Of a stretch of 64,000 bases of DNA, positions 22,451 through 33,888 are shown piece by piece. Below the pieces are notes generated by a model, which did no database searches, had not been told where the DNA came from, and saw nothing but the letters and a program-made list of their open reading frames with translations. The DNA comes from Brienomyrus brachyistius. Lineage: Eukaryota > Chordata > Actinopteri > Osteoglossiformes > Mormyridae. Where the stretch lies: NCBI RefSeq assembly GCF_023856365.1, contig NC_064544.1, positions 24,962,399 through 25,026,398 on the forward strand, in the 5' to 3' direction. The translations under genes and the position numbers were made by a program. Each line of letters starts with the position of its first letter. The first letter of the stretch is position 1.

Positions 22451-25185
22451 TTTAGAAATTTAATTTTGAGAAGGCACTGGAACCAGAGGTAAGGCTGAAT
22501 GAACAGACCGCCCTCTGGACGCCATTCCAGCTGTCCACCCCCACATCCCTAAATGTATCTGTCATGAGAGAGTAAGTAATGAGAGTGTCTAAGTTGTGAT
22601 GCATGATTGAGATACAGGTAGTCACGAGGGGACAGAGGAGGAATACGTCCCCTACATGTGTGCTCGTGTGATGGAGCGGGAGGAGGGAAGCATTTAGGGA
22701 TGGGGAAGAAAGGATTGGGGGAGGCAAAGTACCACCCCTCTGGAGACAGCTCCCCCGCTGACCCCCATAGTTACCCCCATTCCCCGAAATCCACCCAGGG
22801 CGGGGGGGGGGGCAGACCCATCCAGACCAGGGCCCATGGCAGTGGCCCCATTGGGCGGCCCACCGGACCCCACCACAGAGGAAAAACTACACCCACCCCA
22901 ACATTCAGTCAACTCCCAGACTACATAAGACAAAAGAAACCCAGGTTGAGTCCTTTCTCCTCCTCTGTTGGATCCCTCCCCCCCCTCGCAGAGTGGACAC
23001 CCCAAAATCAGGGACCACCTGCGGACATATGGTAACAACCTCCCCACCAGCTAAAGAGGCCCCCAGCTCCACCTATGCGCTGAAGGCCCCCACACCGGGG
23101 CTGGGCCCCAGTGCATGCACCAACCCACACCCCGATGACACACCCACCAGGACCCGAGCCCCCCCAGCCCAAGTGGAACCCCAGCCCGGAAGTAGAGCGC
23201 CCCCAGAACCCCAAGCCCACCCCTGATCTACCTGGGAGCAGCGCAGCCAATAGCCCAGTAGCCTATGTCCGCCGGCACAGGCTCCCCCAGCAATGCCGCC
23301 TGTAGCTGCCAGAAAGACCCTACCCAAGAGCCACCAAAGGCCCATCCAGGCCAGGACTGCAGTCCCAGCGCCGAACCCACCTAGCAACCCACCCCCAGGG
23401 AACCCCCGGACACCCCGAGCCAATATGCCTCTCCCACACCAACGACAAAAGTGGGACAAAACTGTGACCCCCCATCCCCACTAGGTGATGGAGCTGATCA
23501 AAGGAGCCCAGAGAGATTGATCTAATGTGGCGGCAGAAGCTGTATCAAGACTAATATGGTCCAACAAACTGTCTGTATATTGGTTGATATTAAGATAATT
23601 TTTATTTTTCCAGTTCATGAGGAGAGTCTTCTTAGCAATGCATAAGGCGGTGAAAGCCATGTGGATTCTGTTAATCTCTGTAGTGACGCCATCTAGGTCG
23701 CCCAACAAGCAGACTGAAGGAGAGGCTGGAATGGTACATTTCAGATACTTTGATAAGTCCTCACAAATCCTGCGGCAGAACATTTGAGCAGGTGGACAGA
23801 ACCAAAGAGCATGGATGTAACTGTCAGGTGTATCGCCTTGACAGTGTGAGCAGTTGTTAGAAGACGTAAAACCCATCTTCAACATACGATGCCCTGTATA
23901 GTGCAGGATTCTGTATTGTATTAATTGTAAACTGGGATTTTTAATCAGTTCAAAGGTTTTAAAACATATCTTAGACCAGAAATTGTGGTCCCAGCTGACT
24001 GATAGATCTACCTCCCATTTTGCAATAGGAAGGGATATTGATTCATCCATTTTATAAAGTGTCCTGTATATTTTAGGCAGTAATTTGGGGGTTTTCAGAT
24101 TAAGAAATTCTGCCACACTTCGTGGTACTTGTAATTTGATTTGATTAGACCTTAATTTCCTTTTTACTATAGATTTAACTTGTTGATATTCAAAAAATCT
24201 ATTCTTGTTAATCCCATATTGTTTAACTAATATGTCAAAGGGAATAAAGTCTATTCCTTCGAAAATATGTTCCAAGTATTTAATACCTTTACAACTCCAA
24301 TCTGGGAAGTTTATCATATTATTGTTTAGTAGTACGTCAAGGTTGTTCCAGATGGGAGTACGTTTGTATGGGATTAATGAAGACTCATTCATTTTTAGAA
24401 ACTCCCACCACGCTGTCAGAGAAGAGCTGATACTGATGCTTTTGAAGCATTCATGACGTTTGATGTTTGAGCTAATGAATGGTAGATCCGAAATGTCTAT
24501 ATCATTGCAAAGTGCCTGTTCTACATCTAGCCAAGGCTCATCTAAGAGGGAATGTTTTAACCACCCTGAGATGTTTTGAAGCCTGTTGGCTAAGTAATAG
24601 TAGTGAAAGTTAGGCAGATCTAGTCCTCCTTTGTCCTTAGTCCTTTGCAGTGTTTTTAAGCTAATACGTGGGGGTTTATCTTTCTAAAGAAATTTAGAGA
24701 TGGCGGAGTCCAGAGATCTATACCGGTCAGGTGATGGTTTGCTCGGGATCATTGCAAATAAATACTTAATTCTTGGCAAAACCATCATTTTTATTGAGGC
24801 GACCCTTCCCATAAGTGATATGGGTAGGGACTTCCATCCAACCAGATCATCTTCTACCTTCTTTAAAAGTGGGATATGGTTTAATTTAGTTAAATCTGCT
24901 AGCCTAGCTGAAACATTCATACCTAAATATTTGATATCTCCAGACTGCAGTAGAGTGGAAGAATTATTCTGGAAGGAGCAATTAATTGGAAGAACTGTAG
25001 ATTTTAACCAATTTATCGAATAATCTGAGACTCTCGAGAAAGAGTTTATTAATGTAATTACCTCAGAGAGAGTGGTATGTGAATGCCGGAGAAAAAGTAA
25101 CACATCATACACATAAAGACTTACCTTATGTTCTACATTCCTACATTTAATGCCTTTAATCACTATAGCCTGTGTAATAGCTGCT

Positions 25186-25473
25186 TGTCAGAGTTCGCGG
25201 TGGACGAATAAGGCGAAAGGCCAGACGGGCAGGAAGGATCAGGCAGGAAGGCAGAATACGGAACAAAACGGGGATTTAATGGAGGGTTACGGGAATCAGG
25301 GAACATCAAAGACGCTAACATCAGTGACAGACACTGAACTCTGGTACGACATGGATTCAAATAGACAGGACTGGTTGAAAATAACTATACACAGCTGGGT
25401 ACAATCAGGGAAGCACACGTGGATAATCAGGGGGGCATGGCACACACGGGGATCGTACGGGCCGGGTATGACA
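25186..25473 (-). mobile_element. Solo short-family LTR inside the L1-like LINE
   Basis: TGTCAGAGTT to GTATGACA, flanked by CTGCT on both sides (25181-25185 and 25474-25478). It has lost most of the CGATCG hairpin region seen in its relatives, so it is a diverged member of the family. Confidence 0.8.
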
Positions 25474-25688
25474 CTGCTGCTAGTGGTTCAATAAAATTTG
25501 CAAACAGTGAGGGGGAGAGAGGGCATCCCTGCCTGGTGCCCCTCTTGAGACAGAATCTGGAGGATGTTTGGTAATTTGTCCTGACACATGCTGTTGGGGA
25601 ACTATGTAATATTTTTCACCAGTTTATAAAAAGTTTCCAAAACCAAATTTGCGTAAAGCTGCAAATAAAAAACTTTTTCTACATCTAG

Positions 25689-26866
25689 TGTCACGATCGC
25701 GGTCGGGCGAAGCGGCGATCGTGCAGGTCGGCAGGCAGGAACGGGCAGACAAGCCGAATTCAGGGCTAACAAGGAGTTTATTGGGATACGGATCACAAAC
25801 ATCGACCAACATCAATGACGGACAAAGGACTCGGGTATGACACGGACTGAAATACACAGGACTGATTGAAAATAAGCAGACACAGCTGGGTACAATCCGG
25901 GAAACACACGTGGGTAAGCAGGGGGCGTGGCACACAGGAGGAGCCGACAAGCAGGTCATGACAGAACCCCCCCCCCCCAAAAGCGCGCTGCACCGGGCGC
26001 ATCCAGGAGGAGGCGACGAACGGGACAAGACCGGGGAAGCAGAACCTGAAATCAAAACCAAAAAGCATCAACGAGAGACGGGAAACAGGACTGAGGCACA
26101 AAACAGGGCAAGCGACAGGACGTGAGACAGGAGCTGACAAAGGACAGGGAAGGCAGAAAGACAAACCAGGAAAGGGGACACAGCGGGAACAGGAGGAACA
26201 AAAGGACCAGGAGTGAACGAAGGGAACAGAGGAGGACGAGGAGCAGAGACGGGAGGAACAAAGCGAGGGGGAGCAGAGACAGGCGGGACCAAGAAAGGGG
26301 AAGCAAATGAAGGAGGGACCAGGGCAGGAGAGAAGGGAGAGAAGGCGGGGGAACAAAGGGGAGCCCGTGGGAGCCCCAGCGGGCGACGGGGGGCGACCGG
26401 AGGGGCCGCAGGCGGCCGGGAGGCCGGAACCGGAGGGGACCGTGAAGGGGCTGAGGAGACAGGGCAAGGGACCCGCGGAGGGGCCAGGGAGGGAGCAGGA
26501 GGGAGCACCGGGGAAGGGGACGAAGGAGCTGGAAGGGGCCAGGGCGAAGCCAAGGCGAGGGGGGGAGCCGCCGCAGGCGGCGACGTCCTCCGACGGGCCG
26601 AAGGTGGGGGCCCCGCAGGGAACCGAGGAGCCGCCGTCAGGGAGCCCCCCGGCGACCGACCAGGCACCGGAGAGGGGAGCGAGGCAGGACGACGAGGCTC
26701 CGGAGCGGGACCCGCAGGCGACAGCCGACCAGGAGGGCCAGGACCCGCGGGTGCCAACCGAGCCCCAGCGCAGGCGAGGCAGGGCGAGCCAGGGGGAAGG
26801 GCGGGCGGGACCCCAGCCCTGCGTCTGTGCCCCCTCCCCTTGCGGGACACAGACATGCCGACCCCT
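25689..26866 (-). mobile_element. Short-LTR element, 3' LTR plus half interior
   Basis: The 3' LTR is 25689-25963, followed rightward by a C-run (the complement of the polypurine tract) and the conserved 3' half of the interior. Similarity to the copies at 36571 and 52627 ends near 26866 and the L1-like LINE resumes, so the 5' half and 5' LTR are missing. The junction shares only CTAG with the left flank, so I cannot tell whether truncation happened at insertion or later. Confidence 0.78.
26068..26856 (-). CDS. C-terminal module of the short-LTR proline-rich protein
   Basis: The frame opens with MSVSRKGRGHRRRAGVPPAL at 26856, a block nearly identical in the copies at 37744 and about 53808. 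An ACAGAC sequence precedes its ATG in each copy. In the 52.6-kb copy this Met is internal to the 711-residue frame, so I treat the ATG here as an internal codon exposed by truncation. The remainder is a long stop-free proline/serine-rich tail with repeated PP motifs. GC-rich composition alone could keep it open. No function can be inferred. Confidence 0.35.
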   Translation of the reverse strand: MSVSRKGRGHRRRAGVPPALPPGSPCLACAGARLAPAGPGPPGRLSPAGPAPEPRRPASLPSPVPGRSPGGSLTAAPRFPAGPPPSARRRTSPPAAAPPLALASPWPLPAPSSPSPVLPPAPSLAPPRVPCPVSSAPSRSPPVPASRPPAAPPVAPRRPLGLPRAPLCSPAFSPFSPALVPPSFASPFLVPPVSAPPRFVPPVSAPRPPLFPSFTPGPFVPPVPAVSPFLVCLSAFPVLCQLLSHVLSLALFCASVLFPVSR

Positions 26867-28339
26867 AGTAGTAACGGAGGGAGGTCCCTTTTATGAAACC
26901 AGTTTGGTCAGGATGAATTATGAGAGGGGTTAACTTCTCTATTCTTTTTGAGAGAGCTTTGCAGATTATTTTAAGGTCAACGTTAATAAGGGATATTGGG
27001 CGATAGCTGGTAGGAAATATAGGGTCTTTGCCTAGTTTTAACAAGAGACTAATGTTGGTAGAATTCATATTTGGTGGTAGTCTACCATTTTGTTTAGTTT
27101 CCTGCAACATTCTGCAGAATGTTAGTGCCAGAATTGTCCAGAATTCTTTATAGAATTCTGCTGGAAATCCATCTGGACCTGGAACCTTTTTACTGGGCAT
27201 ACTCTTCAGGGCTTCCTGGAGTTCACCTGGTGTCAGCGGAGAATCCAGGGCCATCGCTTGATTGTCTGATAATTTCGGAAGGGTTATACTATCAAGAAAC
27301 TGATTAATTTAGTCTTTCGATGGGTTTATCTGTGGTGAATATAAAGATTTGTAAAAGTCCCTGAAAGTGTTGTTTATTCTGTCTGGATCATATACTGTAT
27401 CCCCAGTTGAGTCTTTAACAGCACATATAGTTGTTTTTTCCTTATTTATTTTTAACTGGTTATCTAAAAATTTACCTGATTTGTTATCATGTTCATAATT
27501 TTTCCATCGAAGTCTTTGTGCTAAGAACTGAGTTTTTTCTATTAATAATTTCATTTAACTCTAGTTTTGCTTTACGTATTTTGTTCAGCATTTCCTGTTC
27601 CTGGGATGATACGTAGGCTTCTTCTTAGGATTTGATGCTTTCTTCTAATTCCTGAATACACTTGTTTTCTCTTTTCTTTTTATATGATGAGAATGAGATT
27701 ATTTTACCTCTCATCACAGCTTGCCTGCTTCCCAGAGAACAGATGCTGATGTTCCAGGCAGGTCATTATAGTGTAAATATAAAGCCCACTCTTTTTTAAA
27801 ATAGTTAATAAAATCTCCATCTTTAAGTAATGGTGTATTAAATCTCCAATTTCAACTTGGTGGAATGGCCTTCTTATTTATTAGGGTTAAGAATACAGGA
27901 GCATGATCGCTGACAGCTATAGGGTGTATCTCTGTGTCTGAAATGTCACTCAGCAGTGAGCTACTGACTAGGAAATAATCCAGACGAGAGTAAAAGTGAT
28001 GGACATGTGAGAAGAAAGTATATTCCATACGGGTGGGGTGAAGAGAACGCCATGCATCGCAAAGTCCGTAGTCGCTCATGTACTGTTTAACTATATTTGT
28101 GGATTCCCAATTGCAGTTGTCCTGAGCCTGTCCATTTCTTTATTTAGCCCGAAGTTGAGGTCACCCCCAAGAACAATTGCGCAATCTAGGTGTTCAGAGA
28201 TTGCGGTAAAGAAAACGTGGAAGAATGACGGGTTATCAACATTTGGACCATATATACTAACAATGCATAACCTTTTGTTAAATATAGATAATTTAATGAT
28301 TATAAATCTACCATCTGGATCTATAATTGTGTTGAGTAC

Positions 28340-30108
28340 TGTAGGGAGCCGCCCACTGGCCCAATGGCGGAATCCAATGGCGCAGCCGAAGGCTGTGAAT
28401 GCGTGTTGGTCCTTCCAAGCGCTCCTGAGAATTACTTACCCTTTTTAATATACAAAATATTCTTTTAGACACATATCTGACTCCATTTTATTAATAACCT
28501 TATTTAAGTATATTGTAGTCATGACGTTTATGTTGTTTAGATTACTTAGACTCTCCTTTAGATTACCAACTCTAGTTTACCCCTGATGAAGGAGCCCGCC
28601 AGATTTGCCTCGGCCGACAGGGCGATCCGTGGGCTTGTTCCACAGGGTTTGTCTTAGAGGTACGGAAACCGCCACCATTTAAGACAATGTCAGTCTCTGT
28701 TTATTCGGGTCCCTCGACCTATATAATTCCCCAAAGGCTCAGTGTCTGCCAATTACTGAGCATGTGGGTGCCTCGGAGATTAAGTCGATGTTTACCCGAA
28801 CCACATGTACGTCCACCTCAGAGGCTCAGCCGGGGGCAGCCCATATCATAACATGTGTCAACCTCAGCGGCTGTGACGGCGCACCTTTTGTTGCGGTAGT
28901 TTGTACGAGGTTTTACTTTGGGCTCGTCTCAGGGACTCCGCCGATGCTGCCCATTGTCTTACCATGTGAGCGTCTCAGGGACTATGCCCGGTGCCTAGGA
29001 ACATAGTGTGTACGCCCCTCAGAGGGTAGACCGGTACCTTTCATCAGCATGTGTTGACCTCAGAGGTTAAGTCGGCCCGTAACTGAGCGTGTGCGAACTC
29101 CAGAGGTGCGGTTCTGGTACCCACCTAACTTAACTTGGGCAGTCGAGTTTGGGACCCGGATAAAAGGTATTTAACTCAGAGGCTGCAAGATAGTATTTAC
29201 CACTTTAGTCCTAATCAGGATCGAAGCCCAATCTGGAAAGTTTATAAAGAAGTTAGCAAATCAGACAGTCATGAAGTAATCAAGACAACATTTATTAAAC
29301 ATATTACAATATCCAATCATTGACATGTGGCCACACATACTTGTAAATACATTTTGACAAATACAATATAAAACCATCACATACCTCAGCTGAGAGTGCA
29401 CAAAGTTCTGCGGAAAGTATCTGACTACAGATGGACTTTCACGCAGTTCTCTGTGGGAGCTCTGATTACAGAGTGACTCCCCGACCTCTTCTGAGGCCCT
29501 TCCTTAAGTATCCCAACCAGGTGATGGCATGTCTCTGAAGATTGACCAATTTCGGTCAATAGTTAATTTTAGGGCCATTGCTGGCCTTGGTTCTCAAGTC
29601 CCCAGCCAATCAGATCACTTTAGGGGGAGGTTATAATTCCCTTGTTCTACCATGTGGGAGGCTTTCACATTTTGTAGATTTAGCCAAATTATCTATATTT
29701 CCCTTGGGGAAAGTTCTACTGCCTTAACTCTGAGAGTGTAATACTCCTCGTCTCATGCCTATTCAAACGAGACCAAACATGCGTGTATTTGTCCCTAACA
29801 TCTATGTGTGGTGAGTTATCCTATTTCTAGTGGAAAAGGTGTCTGTGTCTGGGGACTGACAGCTGTTGTTCTGTGGATTGACTGTGGAACTCTGGCCACT
29901 CCAGGGGGTGAAAGGTCTTGCTTTTTCTGTATTGCTCCAGTTATTCTCAGGAACCGGCAGGGCTTTGCCTTCCTTAAAAGGGATGGTTTGATGCGTGGAG
30001 TCCAATCTTGCCTGGGCCAGTGGATCCTTTTCTTGGAGCTCTGAAATAGACTGTTGCAGGCTGATCAGAGTTGGGGCCTGCAGGACCTATAAGTTTTATG
30101 TCCTTACA
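28340..30108 (-). mobile_element. 1.77-kb solo retroviral-type LTR
   Basis: Termini on the minus strand are TGTAAGG and CCCTACA. The element is flanked by GTAC (28336-28339 and 30109-30112) and splits the L1-like ORF2 precisely. On the minus strand it has a CCAAT-type gattgg, a tacttaagg TATA-like site and an AATAAA (complement at about 29289-29294). A long 3' part with a tandem array follows the signal. A copy lacking the last 270 bp lies at 46031-47524. The U3-R-U5 order and TG/CA ends indicate an LTR, and the 4-bp duplication fits several retroviral genera. No internal genes are present, so the virus type is open. Confidence 0.75.
28652..29106. repeat. Degenerate tandem array with CCTCAGAGG palindromic cores
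   Basis: Cores related to CCTCAGAGG start at 28652, 28771, 28816, 28862, 28927, 28973, 29017, 29058 and 29098. From 28771 on the spacing is 45, 46, 65, 46, 44, 41 and 40 bp. Most cores are preceded by ATGTG or GTGTG 5-8 bp upstream. The array lies beyond the poly(A) signal of the LTR, in the U5-like part. The second LTR copy carries the same array at about 46075-46526. Confidence 0.75.
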
Positions 30109-30417
30109 GTACTGTGAAATTAACATTTTTATGTATTAAAATTGCTACCCCCTTTGCCTAGAGTTATAGCAGACTGAGAACACATTAGGAAACTCAGGTT
30201 CATCTGTAGCTGTAGCAGGTCTGAGTCTCTTGTAAAAAAAAACGTCTGCCTGTAGTTTTTTAAGCTGGCTAAATATTTTTAATCTCTTCTCTCTGGAGCC
30301 AGCTCCATGCACATTCTATGAGACAAACCTTAGCATGCCCAAAGATGTGTGTGTGTAGCTAATGTTGCACGTCTTCATCTCAGCTTACTGGATAGCGTCC
30401 ATGTCTCTCACTCATAC

Positions 30418-31364
30418 CCCTTATGAAAATTAAGCATGGTTTTATTATGATTAAATAACCATGGTTTGTCGTTTTTCATGGTTTTTTGTGTAATTATGGA
30501 AACCATGACTATGGTTTTCTCATGCTACAGTTAAACCCTAATATAACCCTGGTCATAAACCATGCTTTTTTTTTACCATGGTCTTTACCATGGTTTTTGT
30601 TTTAACATTCTTTGTTTTTTAGAAACCATGGTTTTCTTATTTAAATCTCTAGCTCCATTAATCTGCTTTCACAAAACTGTAGTACAATAATGCATACATC
30701 AAACAATTAATAGGCTATTTGTAATGTAACAGCAAATGTAATTAAAAATCCTACTTCATTCTTCCATCTAGGTACCAAAAGCCATAAAAACACGAGAATC
30801 GTTCAATCTGTATATAGTTTTATTAAATCACATGCAAGGCATTCAGTTCTCATTCTCAGTTGTCTGGGATGGAATCACTGGGCCCAACTATACAAGAGAG
30901 AGAAACAGAAAGAGAGACAAACATTCAAGATTAAAGATTGCTTGCTAAAATAAATAACATGATGTTTCATGGTAAGTGAAAGTGTGTTTTGTGTGTGTGT
31001 GTTCACTGTTGAAAGAAATGTTGAATGAAATCATTTTAAAGTTATAAAGTCTACAGCCAATGTACAGTCTATGGAAAGATTCTATAATTAAAAAAGTGCT
31101 TGTAATACAGTGTTTTTCAATATCATTACTTTCATCATAGTCCACAATGGGCCCATTTACTGTAGGTTTGGTGTGGGCTGGCCCTAGTCCACACTTCCAG
31201 ACAAAAGCCGGGATGGGCCCCGCAAGGGCACACTTTCTGGGTCCTTTTTAAAACCATAGTAGTACCACAGCTACCATGAATATGTAAAGTACCATGAGGT
31301 ACCATAGTAAAACTATGGTTACTGCATGAAAACCATAGGAAACCACAGTGAATTTTCATAAGGG
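30418..31364. mobile_element. 947-bp MITE with CCATGG-rich subterminal repeats
   Basis: The ends are inverted copies of CCCTTATGAAAATT (30418 onward and the complement ending at 31364). It lies inside the RTE LINE, with at most AC as a duplicated target. The left 230 bp holds many copies of accatggttt-type palindromes. The right 110 bp holds related accatagtaa and aaaccatagg units. No transposase frame is present. The superfamily is uncertain. Confidence 0.75.
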
Positions 31365-32204
31365 ACAGCAAGACAGGCAGCATCAGGATTCTAAAGACTT
31401 GGACCTTTGTCCTCTTGCAATGATATCGCCAATTTCCAGCAAAGACAGGCACATTACTGATGGTTGTACCTAAATGCCTGGATCTTAGTCTTTATCCAGG
31501 ATACCCACAATCCCAAACACTCAGACTCCTCGCTCAGTCTCTCAAGAGCCGAGCTCAGAGCCTCCATTGACTCTGCCAAGATCACAGCATCGTTGGCAAA
31601 GTCAAAATCAGTAAATCTTTCTTCACCAGTTGACGTCCTACAGCTGTTGGACCCAACTATGCTGCCCAACACCCAGTGCATACAAGCATTGAACAGAATA
31701 TGAGCAAGAACACACGCTTGAAAAACCCTAGAATCAACTGGGAAGAATGCAGAGTTTCTCCCTCAACTCTGCACAGCATTCACAGTACCAGTGTACAGGC
31801 TGGCCAGTAACTTCGGGGGGATCCTGTGAAGTCTCAGGATGTCCCACAGGGCAACTCGATCAACTGAGTCACACGCTTTACAAAAAGACTTCTTGGTAGA
31901 TTTCTTAGGCATAAAAGACTGCTCCAGTTGCTGACAGGCGACCAAAGAAATCACGGATCCTGTTAAGGATGACCCTAGCAAGGACATTAGCTGACACTGA
32001 AAGCAGTGTTATCCCCCTGTAGTTGGCACAATCCAGGCGATCCCCCTTCCCTTTCCAGATCAAGTCCCATTTTCCAGTCAGTTGGGATGACATCTGACTC
32101 AGAAGGAAGCTAAGATTGCCTGCAATACCATGAGGACAGCCTTACTACCAGCCTGGAAAAGTTCACCCCGAATACCATAGATACCTGTGGCTTTCCCTAT
32201 GCCC

Positions 32205-33105
32205 AGCTGCTCCGCAGCTGTGGAATGGTCTCCCGGCAGATGTGCGGGATTCAGGCACACTCTCGCTATTCAAGTCTAGATTAAAAACGCACTTGTATAG
32301 TTTAGCGTATAGGAAACCTAGTTCTAGTTCCAGCTAGTCGCTCACTCCCAGTTAGACTAACAGTATGAGGTGAAGAGCTGGGTGGGGATCGGTGTCCTTG
32401 GCTTTGGATAAACTGATGCATCAGTGCTGTCACTCTAGCCTTACACTAGAGTGCTGATGTTCAGGGAGTCCCCATGCCTGTGTTCCCGCCTGTCTCTCCC
32501 TCTTTCTCATGCTGCTATAGCCAGATCTGCCGGAGCCTAGATGAATATTGCACTCAATCATTTTGCTTGCACTGCCTCTAGTTTCCTCAACTCTGGCTAA
32601 TACACTATTTTCTTACTTCCTCCCCCACCCCTTCTGGGGTGTGCTGCCTGGAGAACCATAACATCGAGGAATTTATGCTTCTGCTGCCTGCAAGACCACT
32701 ACCTCCACTTCCGGCACCTACCCTCCAGCCTGCCTGCCCTTGGCTCACGGATGCCTCTCCTTCCTCCCCTGCTGCTGTGCCACTGTTGATCTTGCCATCA
32801 TGCATTAAGCAGCCCATGCCTGCACCGGTCTGCCCCTGCATCGAGACTGAAATTTCAACCCCTGTATTAGCTTAAATTATATAATCTTGTTTTGTTTGAC
32901 TCTTCTGCCGGCCCCTGGAGGATGCCCCCCCCCTTTGGGTCTGGTTCCTCCCAAGGTTTCTTCCTCTTAGGGAGTTTTTCCTTGCCACCGTTGCCTTTGG
33001 CTTACTCCACGGGGGGTTCTTTACGTGGCAGAAATGTAAAGCGCATTGAGACAATGTAATGTTGTGATAATGCGCTATATAAATAAAATTGCATTGCTTT
33101 GCATT
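32205..33105 (+). mobile_element. L2-like LINE 3' end
   Basis: It opens with the last ORF codons, LWNGLPADVRDSGTLSLF then KSRLKTHLYSLAY, which is the usual C-terminus of fish L2-type proteins. A long 3' untranslated region follows, ending in gggagtttttccttgccacc and tgcgctatataaataaaatt, a common fish L2-type tail. It is 5'-truncated, as LINE insertions often are, and is inserted in the RTE element. Confidence 0.75.
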
Positions 33106-33220
33106 CACCACCCATGCAATATCAGTGAGATTAGGTGGTTCAAAACTGATCAGCTTCAAGAACCGTGGACCCAGAGATGTCAAACATCCTACTGTAGCTG
33201 GACATCAACCGCCCTGACTG

Positions 33221-33888
33221 TAAGGATGCGTTCATACTGCCAGCCACATCGTTCAATTCCGATTTTTTGCTCAGATCGGATTTGTCTATCTTGACAGTTC
33301 ACATTCATAACTACAAGTGACCTGTATCTGACTGTAATGTGAACACATCGGTCCTCCTCAACGTCACGCATGCGCACATTGATACATTTTTACATGGGTC
33401 AACTGCGTAACCAACAACAAAAAACGTCATATCTGTGGGACGACTCATGGCATTAAAAACGGAGGCGTTAGTAGCTCACACATATATCGTACTTTGTTCT
33501 GGAGGACGACTGTACATGAGCAGAAAAAAGCTGAAAAAAAAGGAGAAAAAAAGTCAGGTGGCTAGCTTTTTCTGTTTTCGCAGTTATTGCTGGAACTGCT
33601 GCACCAAGAGATGTGTGGGTACGAACCTGCCGGTGCAGGCTGATGATGTCAGTGCATGTGTATAAGCAAAAAGCCACATGAATTCCGATCTGAGCGTTCA
33701 CATTCAGGTCACATGGCTGCGAATCGGATACGTATCCGATTTAGTACCACATATGAAAGTGACACAAATCTGATTTGAAAAGATCAGATCTGCCTGTCCA
33801 CACACCCCTGAAAAGATCAGATCTCTGTCACATTAAGGCAAAAAATTCAATTTGAGTAACTTCAGCATGGCAGTGTGAACGTAGCCTA
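33221..33888. mobile_element. hAT-like MITE
   Basis: The ends are imperfect inverted repeats: taaggatgcgttcatactgc on the left against the complement of cagtgtgaacgtagccta on the right. These gcgttcacactgcc-type termini are typical of fish hAT-related non-autonomous elements. No 8-bp target duplication could be confirmed. The interior has paired gatcggat/atccgatt segments. Confidence 0.6.

Larger units (their letters stand above)
22451..30335 (-). mobile_element. L1/Tx1-like LINE, three times interrupted
   Basis: One LINE runs right to left. The endonuclease N-terminus lies at 30335-30109 and the rest of the endonuclease at 28339-27850. The fingers and early palm of the reverse transcriptase lie at 27554-26867, the later palm at 25688-24500, and the C-terminal part at 24392-23481. 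A G-rich 3' untranslated region (22690-23480 on the minus strand) fits the family. The interruptions are the LTR 28340-30108, the short-LTR piece 25689-26866 and the solo LTR 25186-25473. The 3' end is estimated from loss of the G-rich character, and ORF1 is absent. Confidence 0.8.
23481..30335 (-). pseudogene. L1-like ORF2 (endonuclease-reverse transcriptase), broken
   Basis: ORF2 of this clade nicks target DNA and reverse-transcribes the LINE RNA. The visible order is LKKLQADVFF, RGVAILIHKNVNF, IIDPDGRFII, VSIYGPNVDNPSFF, SDHAPVFL (endonuclease), then KVPGPDGFPAEFYK, SYRPISLINVDLKI, HPDQTGFIKG (reverse transcriptase). A motif-A relic SLDVEKVFY and the catalytic box as YVYDVLLF (normally YADD) follow, then the Cys/His cluster CSHCQGDTPDSYIHALWFCP. 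Joining across the 1.77-kb LTR gives a continuous NVNFTVLNTIIDPDGRF, proving that insertion. About 30 codons are lost at the 25689-26866 insertion. Stops, shifts and the damaged YADD box make it inactive. Confidence 0.85.

Noticed and set aside
22658..23459. Proline- or glycine-rich frames on both strands
   Set aside because: They lie in the G-rich 3' untranslated region of the L1-like LINE. Composition explains the openness.
28345..28448. Minus frame reading GFRHWASGRLPTV as part of the L1-like endonuclease
   Set aside because: It lies inside the LTR. The true LINE frame jumps from 28339 to 30109, as shown by the GTAC duplication and a continuous endonuclease sequence.
28764..29006. An 80-codon plus-strand frame conserved in both large LTR copies (also 46193-46435)
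   Set aside because: The copies are nearly identical DNA, so conservation of the frame is uninformative, and it runs against the LTR's own orientation.
28652..29106. Regular spacing suggested a CRISPR array
   Set aside because: The DNA is vertebrate, the repeats are degenerate and the spacers are related to each other.
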